In this document: positions 34,631 to 44,920 of the stretch, in pieces
Position numbering within the stretch: the stretch's first letter is position 1
Layout: every line of letters starts with the position of its first letter
Source: Brienomyrus brachyistius
Taxonomy: Eukaryota > Chordata > Actinopteri > Osteoglossiformes > Mormyridae
Assembly: GCF_023856365.1 (NCBI RefSeq)
Contig: NC_064555.1
Span: 13,791,754 to 13,855,753 of the forward strand
Reading direction: 5' to 3'
Length of the DNA stretch: 64,000 nt
Made by a program: the position numbers and the translations under genes
The notes under the pieces: model-generated
Database searches by the model: none
What the model was told of the DNA's origin: nothing
Seen by the model: the letters and a program-made list of their open reading frames with translations, nothing else

Positions 34631-35208
34631 GGCAGGGTCACAGCTTAGGGGACAGGGCAGGGGGCAGCATGGGGGACAGGCAGGGTGACAGTATGGGGGA
34701 CAGGCAGGGGGCAGCATGGGGGACAGGCAGGGTGACAGTATGCACAGACAGGCAGGATGACAGCATGGGGGACAGGGCAGGGGGCAGCATGGGGGACAGG
34801 CAGGGTGACAGTATGGGTACAGGGCAGGGGGCAGCATGGGGGACAGCATGGGGGACAGGCAGGGTGACAGGCAGGGTGACAGGCAGGGTGACAGGCAGGG
34901 TGACAGCATGGGGGACAGTATGGGTGACAGGCAAGGTGACAGCATGGGGGACAGGCAGGGGACAGCATGGGGGACAGGCAGGGTGACAGCATGGGGACAG
35001 GCAGGGGACAGGGAGGGTGACAGCATGGGGGACAAGTAGGGTGACAGTATGGGGGACAGCATGGGGGACAGGCAGGGTGACAGTATGGGGGACAGGCAGG
35101 GTGACAGTATGGGGGACAGGCAGGGTGACAGTATGGGGGACAGGCAGGGTGACAGTATGGGGGACAGGCAGGGTGACAGTATGGGGGACAGGCAGGGCAC
35201 AGCATGGG
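34631..35208. repeat. 24-bp minisatellite (about 24 units, variable)
   Basis: The regular unit is ATGGGGGACAGGCAGGGTGA followed by CAGT, clearest at 35047-35200. Shorter variants (GGGGGCAGC, CAGGGTGACAGG) occur to the left. Since 24 is a multiple of three, all three minus frames stay open for about 190 codons, giving repeats of PVPHTVTL type. Strongly G-rich on the plus strand. Confidence 0.95.
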
Positions 35209-36569
35209 TGTCTCACAGGGTTTGAGGGGTAAGAACAACTACAAATCTGTCCTTCAACTGGCCTGGCTTTGGATCATCTATTAGGTTTGGGTGAGAGCAG
35301 CAGACGACAGGGCTGTCAGTGGCTTTACGGTAGAACCCCGGAATCACAAAGGCTTGGCAAAATCATCCAGGCACATCAACCCACCATTTGATCTAATCTG
35401 ACTTGAAGTGTAGGGACTTGGAAAAAGGAAGCATTGCTTGGCCATTCCGGGCTTGAAGAGCCAAGTAGAAGCAAAGGCCCTCTGTCTTAAGGGCTTTTTT
35501 GAGACACAGTTTTTCACTCTTAGAAAAGTTTTGAGAGAGTAGATCCAGTCTTTGTTTGTATGAAGGAGATCATTGTGACAGACCGAAAACCGAGGGAAGA
35601 TGCTGAAAGATTTTGACATCTATATTTTAGAATTCCATGCCAATGTTACTGACACAATAAAACTGAATCCCAATTTTCACTGCTTGTCAAAGTATTCAAT
35701 TTCTGTAAATGTTTTTATTTATGAATCTGTTTATTTTTGTATTTGTAAAGGGATAAAAAACACAGAGCTTTATGTCACTCAGATTAATGCATTTATCTTG
35801 TCCTGACCTTTCGCATTTAGGCCAAATTGTTGGCAGAATACTTTTATTTGCTGCAGAATGAACTTTTTGTGGAATTTGGCACACTGTTGTTATGTGAAGC
35901 ACCTGCTATAGAGGGAGCGAGCTGAGATTCCCAACCTGGCCAACTTGTTCTTCCATTAGGAAATATCAATGACGTAAACGAGGCAAAGTGGTATATACAT
36001 AAAAAAAAAAATAAACGGTTGCTCGGCAGAATCTATGTGAAGTTTAAGTTACTAGATGTACGACAAAACTTTCCCCCCCCTGGGAAAGTGGGGCAGTACT
36101 TTATAGTATACATTTTTCAAACCCACAAGCAAAGCGTTCTCGAGTTATTTGACTTCAGAAATGTAAGGGCATGGAATATTCAATCCAAAACAGTTCTCAT
36201 CAATATTTAATAACCCCTCATAAGTGCATTCACATTACCCCTTAACTCTCTTTGCCTCAAAAAAGCACTTAAATCTATATCATTATCTTTGCTAAACCAG
36301 CCCTAATCAGGGGTCTTCTTTGTGTTGCTAAATAATTGGCGACCCTTGCTGGAAAGACTCCCGATTCCATCCCTGCCCTATTAATATGCTACATGGTCTG
36401 TCATGATGATGTTTATGCATAGTTTCTCCCCAGCTAAAAAGTCTCCTACCGTTTGGTTTTTATGCAAACGATATCGGTAAACCTCCTACTCAGTTTCTAT
36501 GATGTTATAATTTAGTTTTACACAGAGCATCCTCTGCACAGTAACTATATCTTGTTATGCCTTTTGTAG
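35209..36569. other. No gene seen
   Basis: AT-rich unique DNA with short open frames and no recognisable elements. Confidence 0.5.
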
Positions 36570-36662
36570 TAATAATATAAGGGTTGAAGGTTTGAATCAC
36601 AGAGTGTGTTACCTGCATTGTAGCTCACCTGGATAAAAGCATCAGCTTGATAAATAAATCTA
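36570..36662 (+). mobile_element. SINE 3' tail fragment
   Basis: The block CTGGATAAAAGCATCAGCTT followed by ATAAATAAATC is the conserved 3' end of a teleost tRNA-SINE family. GGTTTGAATC upstream is a decayed box B. Confidence 0.6.
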
Positions 36663-39029
36663 AATGAGACATGTTTGCCTTTTTTCAAGCCTTTAGAAAA
36701 GGTGACGGGTAACTAAACACTAATATCTGTGGAAAGCAAGCAGGTAAGAAGACCGTGATGCTACTTTATGTTCAGAGTAACACTGTCTGCTTGGAAGTAG
36801 CTCCTATGTATAAGTTCAAAGAGCAGTAATACGAGTGCGGGATTTGCTGACATGCTAAGAGCTTTTCCCTTGTGCCACTGATGGGTTTTATCGCTAAGCT
36901 AAATAAGGGAGTCCCTGTGCATGCGGCATCCACATTCAGGAGGACTATTCTGTCCCCTTTGTATAGTGCTGTGTATAACTAAAAAAAAATGCAAGTGAAT
37001 ATTGCAGCCCAGTACAAGCCCTGCAGTTTTGTCAAGTCCCCAACAGTGCTTGGTGATGCAATAGCGGCTATGGCCTGGGGGGCTGTTCCTGCATGCTGAG
37101 CTGCGGGGGCTGGGGCCGCTCTGGGCGGCAGCTTGTCTCCTGGACCCGCTTCTGGGCCTGCTCTCTCCTCACTGGGCTGATGACTCCATCCACTCCAGCT
37201 GTCGACTCTGCCTCCGGCTGCGGTTGCTCACAGCCTGTTCCTCTTTTGAGCCTAATTCCCTTACACCCTCCCACCCTCCCCTGGCCCTCTCCAGCTGCTG
37301 CTTTAATGACCTGCCTGGCTCGGTACACCTTCCCATATCGCCTCCCCCCCCCCCAACGCCAACAGTGTCACAGCCAATAATAGCTTTTAATCAGGATCCC
37401 AACTGCAAATAGCTGATCAGGCTTGCTCCTTAACACATTTTGTCGTGGGAATGAAGTCGTGTGATCCAACAACGACACGTCGTGTTATGGTGGCTCCGTG
37501 GTCAGCATGGGCAGGGGGACAAGGCCACGAGTAGCTAACGACCCCCCAAGAAGGCTTGACAGGACCCCAAAATAAGCATATTTCGTTAAGAATGAACGGA
37601 GTCACACCGAGAGGCCAAAGATGACTGAAAAACACCAATCCCACCTTCCCCTCCTCTGAGGAATGTCAAAATCCCAAGCGACAGGGTTGGCAGGGATGTT
37701 CGCGGTAAGTGACAGTTCCGTATTGCTGTAGCTCTGTGCCGAATCAAACATATATTAATATTAGCGGAACCGTTCGTTTGTGAAGGTGTTAAATAAAAAA
37801 AAAATGTATATGCAGCAGGTACTATAACAAGCTGAAATGCTAGAATGCCAGAATTCTTTTGGGAAATAGGATTCTGTCTCATTCGTTTGGTGCATATTTA
37901 TATATCAGTGCATGTACGCCTTGCTAATTGGGCTGGCATCAAAGCCAACCTTTTAAGGAGGGAGGAGGCGTGAGAGTGTGCTCTTCCAGATGTTTTCCTG
38001 CATGCGCGTTACCTCGCCAGCGTCTGCGTTCTTGACCCTCAGAGAAGGTGGAATCGAGTTCATTAGCATGCCACTATAATGACTCGAACGAAAGCGCGTT
38101 TTCAGAACGGGCACCGCCGCTGTCCTAGATTTACATGAAAGAGACGGTACACAAAAATAGTCAGAACTCTTTTGAAAACGAAAACGAGGGGGAAAAAAAA
38201 AGCAGGTTCGCCGGTTGTGTGAAATTATCAACCGTTCGTCAAAGCTCTGATATCGCTGCCTCTAAAATAATGTGATAATAACAATGAGAAAGACTCTATG
38301 AATGAACCGCCTCTCTGTTCAGGTAGGATTTCTAAGGCGAAGGAGGTACAGAAAACCTTCGCTTGAATAAAAGACGTCAGGAGGAGTTTGGAAGTGACAC
38401 GGGCCCTTGAAGTTTGCATGAGGGCCCAGCATCAGCCTGCCTGTGATTGTGTGGTGTTGGGGGCTTGCTGGTCTATAAAGAGGTAGCCTGCCTGAGAAGG
38501 GGGAAGGGGGCTGCCAGCCGGCTCTGCGGAGGACAGAATGAGAGGGTGAAGGGGCCTATTTCAAGGGACCATGCTGGGGAGACTTCCCATCGAGCCTCAG
38601 AACCCCCTTAGCACCCCCCTCCAACACCACCCTCCTCCACAGCTCATCTTGTAGTTCGATTTGAGCTTTCTTTTCCTCTCAGCCCAGCAGCCGAGGAGGT
38701 AAACAAGGAAGAAAGTACCGCTGGGACGCTGTAGGAGCTCTTCCCACTAACCTCCGCTGTACACTTTGGCTGTTCCCAGAAGCGGAGGGCCAGCTCAACA
38801 CTTCTGGGGTGAAACTGGCGTAGGGGGGGCTTGGGAACAGCGGGGCGTCCCTAGAGTTTTATGACAAGAGGGGCCAAGTCTTTACTAGGGGGGTCTAATT
38901 TTACTGAAAATGCATTGGAACACACTATTTAAACTAATTAGTGGCCATTTATTTGTGGGCGTTAAAGAGCTTTTTAGGGGGACTAAAGACTCATTAAAAC
39001 AGCCTTTGTGTTTTGGTCTGGGGGTCAAA
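36663..39029. other. Mostly unique DNA; CNE-like block at 38,030-38,420
   Basis: No coding exon recognised. 37,080-37,400 is GC-rich. 38,030-38,420 has the look of conserved non-coding DNA, with mixed composition, homeobox and POU-type cores and no repeats. From 38,855 the sequence grades into the repeat at 39,030. Confidence 0.3.
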
Positions 39030-39290
39030 GGTTCTATATCATTTGATGCTTGTGGGAGTTTAACTTGCACAAAAATGTTCTTTTGACCAATGAGATTGTA
39101 GAAGAGGTGGATCCGAGCAACTAGAGTAGGTGGGACCAAGACATCTCATTGGTTAATCCTGCCTCCTCTAGTTGCTTGGACGCACCTTCTCTACAATTTG
39201 ATTGGTTATGTCTCTGAACCAATCATTTTTCATTCTGCCCTCAGAAGATATTTGTCTAAGTAAAACTCCCATAAACTCATTTGATCCCAT
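39030..39290. mobile_element. Palindromic MITE, ATTGGTT type
   Basis: The left arm (GGGAGTTTAACTTGCACAAA, ACCAATGAGATTGTAGAAG, GCAACTAGAG) is mirrored by the right arm (CTCTAGTTGCTTGG, CTCTACAATTTGATTGGTT, AAGTAAAACTCCC). ACCAAGACATCTCATTGGTT lies in the middle. A half copy, inverted, lies at 17.95-18.1 kb. Confidence 0.65.
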
Positions 39291-40227
39291 AAATGTGTAG
39301 TATTTAAATATTCTTGTGATTCAAGATGAACAATATAAACCGAATAAGAAGCAATGTCTGGCCAGTATGACCATGGGAAGAAAGATATCGATTACGGATG
39401 TTACAGATTGTGGTGATGTGGCAGAAAAAAAAATCGACCAGCACCAATCTTTTCCTCAAAGAAGAAGCTGATTGATTGGAAGAAGATCGCCATCGAAATG
39501 TACCTGGAAAAAAACACCTTCAGAGAGTTTGGCAGTGAGGAATTTAGACAAGTAGCCCAATAAACTCAGATTATAGATGTAAACAATGATACCTGAAAGA
39601 GGACCAGAATCGAGCGATGATGTGTGACAGCGCCACTGGTAGTGATATGAAATTCACTCTTTGTCCTTCATTAAATCATCGCTTTATTGCTGGAGTGACC
39701 TGGATAGAATTACCGGGTCACCGGAGTCAAAATATCAGAGTCCTCGCGGATCATTTGAGAGCGAGCGCTGTTCGCTAACGGCCCATGTTTCACAGACTTG
39801 GACTTGTAATTCATAGCTGTCTATGAGCCGGAGAGCATTTCCTCATGCCTGTTTAATGCGCGTTCCGTGCCAAAACAACGGCAAAACGAGGATCACATAA
39901 TCCTTCACAAATCACCACTGATTAATTCATTTGCACTTAATTCCCCAGTTAAATCCGTGGCAGGTTCCAGAAACGGAATCCAGCGACTGTGCGAGTGCGG
40001 GGCGGAGCAGAGCAGCTGTCAGCTGCGGGGCTGCGAACCTCCAGCGCTGACGTTTGTTCGAGAGGGTCAGCCGGGCTCTTGGATCAAAGGGTGCAATTAA
40101 GACACCTCTGGTTCACCATCTCCGCAAAATGGAGTCATTCTGGACCGCGGGCTCAGTAGCTGGAGCCAAATAACTCTTTCTCTGCTGGGAGCAATTCTAA
40201 GTCGTATTTAAATATTTACTTTTTTTG
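39291..40227. other. Unique DNA with a strong CNE-like block (39,640-40,110)
   Basis: No gene recognised. 39,640-40,110 combines homeobox-type sites (CACTGATTAATTCATTTGCA, CACTTAATTCCCC), CpGs kept in an AT-rich setting and no repeats. This is the usual appearance of a conserved enhancer. Conservation itself cannot be seen here. Confidence 0.3.
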
Positions 40228-40380
40228 GTGGGGTGGAGAGTGACTCAGTGGGTTATGCCTCTGATCAGAAGGTTCAAGTCCCATCCTCGGCAGAATTGTC
40301 CCATGACTGTTGGACCCTTGAGCAAGGCCCTTAAACCACTGAATTGCCCCAGGGGCACCAAATAAATGGCAGACCCTGTG
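40228..40380 (+). mobile_element. tRNA-derived SINE
   Basis: Box A (TGACTCAGTGGGTTA, 40241-40255) and box B (GGTTCAAGTCCCA, 40271-40283) are followed by the family landmark CCCTTGAGCAAGGCCCTTAA. Moderately diverged. Confidence 0.75.
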
Positions 40381-41729
40381 CTCATACCCCAGGCTTCATG
40401 CTCTGTATATATTTCTGTCAATGTCTCGAAGCAGAGCATGATGGGATATGTGAAAAGAAGCAAACCTGTACTTGTGCATATAGCAAATAAACCATCTTTT
40501 CATAGCTCCTCATGCAGAAGCCTCCTCTCAGTCATTCCCTCTCTTGGTCACTTGCCGTCTGTCCACATCTCTGGATGCTTTAATCTACCAAGGGTGTGGA
40601 AAAAGCAGCTTCATCTTTCTTTCTGCGGGGGTGCCGCAAACCCCTGGCACTGCTGAGAGCACGGGGACACGTCTGATTCCCCCCCGCCTGATGTGATTCG
40701 GGTTTGGCGAAATACACAATGACTTTTGTCTGATTTTTTTCTTCCACAGGCTTATATTACACTTTCCCAGAGTTGTTTCTCAATATGGCTATAAAGCGAT
40801 TGTGAGATGAGAACAGTGTGCTTCCTATAAGAGCCATGTTATTGGAACTCTGAAATTTCTACAGCGCCACATTCTGGCAAACCCCACATTTATCACTGAC
40901 TGAAACACGCATCACTAATATCCATGGTGCTGCTTTGAGACGTACATGGAATTTGTTTATCTAAGACTATTTTCGTGTTTCCTTTATCCCGCTGCTACTA
41001 TCATCAGGGTCTTACTTTATATTGAGTCTGGCATGATGAGCGGATCTCACAGCCCCTTTATTATGTGCTATTTACCCACCTACATACAACAAATGTTGCA
41101 TCAAAATGTTTATGTCTGGAGATCTTTTTTCCCTGGACATCGTGGGACCTCAGATGAATTAAGCTTCTGTGCTTTTTTGCTGCTAAGGCAGAACCTTATA
41201 TAGGCCTATGGGGTGGGGGGTTCTTGTTTGATATGCACCACGGAACGAAATGTAGAACGGTATTCCGTGCTTGAAAAAGCAGCCGTGCTGTATTGGGTTA
41301 GGTCTGCTTTTTGGGTGGCGTGTAAATCGGAGCTCTCATTTTCGCGTACCACACTGGGGGCGGAGGAGGGGTCTCTTGGTAAATTTTACAGCGTGCCCCC
41401 TGCCGTGATGTGCCTGGGGGCGGATGTCGCTCCATTAGTGTAGCATGCCATCTGGAGCGCTGTTATTCACCTGGAGTTCCACCGGGCCGGTTCCCTGGCA
41501 GGATCCTTCCCGGCCCTTCTGGTGCGCCCAATGACATCAGCCGAAGGCCTCTATTCCCCCGGCGCCGCTGCCAGTTATGGGGGTGTGCGTTCTTCCTGAA
41601 TGGAGAGGGCGGGGGACGGCAGAAACACCATCCGTGCCGAATAGCGGGGAGTTCCGAAGCGAATGTGAACGCGGTAATGGCGACGTGACCTCCTTTCCGG
41701 CAGCTCTGTGTGGGTCAGTGCTTAGCGCT

Positions 41730-41770
41730 GGGGGGGGGGTGTCTGTGTGTGTGTGTGTGTGGGGGGGGGG
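41730..41770. repeat. (GT)n microsatellite bounded by G tracts
   Basis: G10, then (GT)n at 41739-41760, then G10. Confidence 0.95.
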
Positions 41771-43811
41771 AATTGCCACCAGATTTAGAGCCCCACTAGT
41801 AAAGCCACCTAACGAGGCAGAGGTAGCCTATTAAAACAGCCGCACATAGGGCTTTGCTGTACCTCTGTCACCCTGCTCAGCTCATTAGATTTTACTACCA
41901 GGAAAAATATGGCAATGTCATTGCCATCGTCCTGCGGCAGACCCAGACAATAAACGATGCTTTTTTAACCCTTTAGGGTCAAACTAACGGTAGGGCAAAC
42001 AAAGACTTTTGGAGACGGGGAGCTCACACTGAAGTACGGGAAAGTCCTTTTTGGTCAGCTCTTTGTGTGAAGCGTGCAGTCTGTCAGATTTTAACATGCT
42101 TATCTTACTGTGTGGGCTGTTTGCCCCTGTCAGCCTCCTCAGTCAAGCACTGTTGACTTTGACTAATAATGCAAACCTGCTTCATGGTCAATCTCATTGT
42201 CACTAACCAATGAATTTCAATAACTGTTATTCTACCAGGACACATTTTGAAGCTGTGTTGTTTGAGTTAATGGCAGATACTGGCAAGGACAACACTGGTA
42301 ATTGCCAGGGGCAGCATCCTGTGAGGGGCATCAGCTGAGAGCCTGGGGAGGGGCAAACCATCCCCTGCTGGACTACTTTTACAGCTGGGGGAGGGGGGTG
42401 GTGGAGAAGCTCGCCTTGGCAATCACATGGTCTTCAACCGCTGCTGGTCTGAATAGAAGTGGCTATGTTTAAATGTCAGACAGTCATGTTTTGTATTTCT
42501 GCATTAACCGGCTTTCTGACCCCAGGACTGCATCCTGGCACGTTTACATTCTGTCCGAAATGCCATCAGTCTGCTTTTATTCAAATGTGCTTGCAGTTTA
42601 GACTGGTCACTGATGTTTAATATGGTTCTCAGATCCCCTCTGGAAGACATCACTGGAATGTGTTTGTGATGCATTGTTGATACTCAATTCTTAAATATAA
42701 AAACCTAATTATATGTCTATTTCTGCTGAAGTTATCCGTGTGCTTTCCTGCTATAGGGAATATTTTGTCATTTTATTTCTTCCGCTCAGTGAAGTCTGTT
42801 CCTCCCTTTGAAGCCAATGCAAAATGATTATCCAGGTTGATTAGCTTAAGAAATACTTTAATTTAATCTCTTCAGGTAGCCGTTTCTTCTGCAAATATCC
42901 CACAGTTTTCTTAATTTCTTTTAAAATGCAGCACACGCCTTTAAAGAATAGCAGAACCAAGCGTAAAAATTTCAAGCAGTTTGAAGGGCACAGTTGTTTT
43001 CCAGGCTTGAGCCTCAATGTCTATTTAAAAGCCCCCTTCTGTGGTGTAATTAGATTAGCATACAAAACTTCCATTATAGCATCATATAATTCTGGGTATA
43101 AGTCATATTCTGCCCTAGGAACTGGTAGCAGATTTGATAGCAGAAATTTACTGTAAATTTATTTCTCTGTGTGGCATCTAGTCCCTCTCTGCCCTCTCTG
43201 GTGTGATTATTAGATTGCTGTGTTATTTCAGTCACATAATTGGTGCCTTTCGCTACGCCTGGGTGAGTCGGCGCCGTTTATTGGACAGTGGAGTGGAGAG
43301 TGGCTGTGGTGTGTGGGGCGGGGGGTGGGGGTAGGGGGTGTTTGATCCACCAGGAGTCATGAGTCGCTCTCATTTGCATGTGAATCCTTAATTAAGTCGC
43401 ACCAGTGCAGATTCTCCCCGTTTCCCGGCTAACTGCCTCGGTGAAAGGCTGCCTGATTCTTTTTAGAGCATTATTTGTAAAACGCTCATTAGTGGGGGGC
43501 AATTTGAGTCAGTCTGGAAAGGCTACGAACGGGCGATTCGGTTATCTTTTGTACGGAAAAATGATTTCTGTGTGTCTCTCTGCTATTTTCTCCTTTTTGG
43601 CCGGCTGCCTTGATGCATGTAGCACATGACACTTAATTCTGGCAGAAGAGGGCAGAAATCAATGGCAGTTAAGAAAGCAGCCTTTCAATTAAGGTCTATT
43701 CACAGTGCTTCCTGTTTCACTTACAGTTATTTTTTTTCTCAATTTTTTGTCACCAGTGGCCTGCTTGTCGTTCTGGAGATGGCGACCTTGCTATTTTTCC
43801 CCTTAAACACT

Positions 43812-43825
43812 GCGCCACCTGCTGG
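43812..43825 (-). promoter_or_regulatory. CTCF-type motif
   Basis: The minus strand reads CCAGCAGGTGGCGC, a full match to the core consensus. Its orientation is opposite to the sites at 21.5-21.7 kb. Confidence 0.5.
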
Positions 43826-44349
43826 CCTTATCCGGTCATTCTGTTTTCTCACTTTGCATTCAGATTTAATGGGATTTATGATGAAATTCTCAGTCACAAT
43901 ATATATTTTTTTGTTGTTCAGAGCTAAAAACATAGCTTTCCACACAAGGGAGCATCATCGTTCGTTGTCATGTGAAACCCCATGAACCAAACAAAATGAA
44001 AAATAAGACGAGAGCCATCGCTAGGCATGTTTATCTTGTCTGCCCTTGGCCGGCTATCAGGAAGGGGGAGATGGAGAGGCTCAGACAAAGGAACCCATTT
44101 TTCTATGCGGACTGAGAGGATTTTGCACGCCGGCTAACTTGTCACACAGCCGTTTCTCGCCGGGCCTCATCCCGTCTGACGGCCCAAGACGTGAGCAGAG
44201 ATAAAGAAAAAAAAAGATCTATTAAAGGGCCGTCATCCCGTCCATCTTGATCCTTGCGGATGCCGTGAAGCGACTCCAGTGACGTGTGCTAATCAGTCTC
44301 CACACTGCTCACACGCAAGAGCAGGACCCTTGCCCATCATCTCGGAAGT

Positions 44350-44495
44350 TGTGACCAGGGGTGGCGCTAGAGATTTCAGACTCCGTTAAAGCATATCATA
44401 TTGGGCCCCCAACCCAGACCAATCCAATTATGTTTCAAATTTATTTGGGCCTCTGTCATTCAGGGGCCCTTGGAATCATCCTGACTCCCCCCCCC
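44350..44495 (+). repeat. Dispersed GGGCCCCCAACCCAGACC repeat (copy 1)
   Basis: GGTGGCGCTAGAGATTTCAG, ATATCATATTGGGCCC and CAGACCAATCC match, inverted, the block at 59.84-60.0 kb. The start matches 17.66 kb. Confidence 0.6.
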
Positions 44496-44499
44496 CTTT

Positions 44500-44920
44500 A
44501 CGGCTGGTACTCCTGGACTTACGATGGGGTAACATTACAATAAATCTATCGTAAGTAGGAAATTTTGTAATTTGAAAATGAATATGATAATTAAATATGT
44601 ACATAAAGAACTACTGTCAATGAATAAGAAAATAATTACTGTAACTAAATACCAATGATTGAAAAGTAAACAAATGATTACAAGTTTATTTGGTTAAACA
44701 GCGTACAATACATTGTTTAACACTGTATGTGATGTTTACGCTCGCGATTGCTACAAAGACTGGAAGCGTGGCTGGGTGAATGCGTACAGTTCGCACGGCA
44801 TAACCCTAACCCACCAGCAGATCACAAAGACTACTGGGTGTGTATCGCAATCGCACCACCGTAAAGTCGGAATATCGTAAGTCGAGCCATTCTGAGACGA
44901 GGAGCATCTGTACAGTAAGA
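44500..44920. mobile_element. Tigger/pogo-like non-autonomous element
   Basis: The left end (TACTCCTGGACTTACGATGG) is mirrored at the right end, where the minus strand reads GCTCGACTTACGATATTCCG. Repeated ACTTACGAT-type termini with flanking TA are characteristic of pogo/Tigger elements. The interior is AT-rich without transposase. Confidence 0.5.

Larger units (their letters stand above)
40381..44349. other. Mostly unique DNA, no gene; CNE-like parts
   Basis: No exon recognised. A GC-rich CpG stretch lies at 41,400-41,720. Another repeat-free, motif-rich stretch at 43,360-43,430 contains an octamer (ATTTGCAT) and TTAATTAAG. 44,020-44,330 likewise looks single-copy, with GTTTATCTTGTCTG and CpG-containing blocks. 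Confidence 0.35.

Noticed and set aside
34619..35238. Three overlapping minus-strand frames of about 195 codons
   Set aside because: All three frames are open at once over a 24-bp repeat, which is diagnostic of repeat structure rather than coding.
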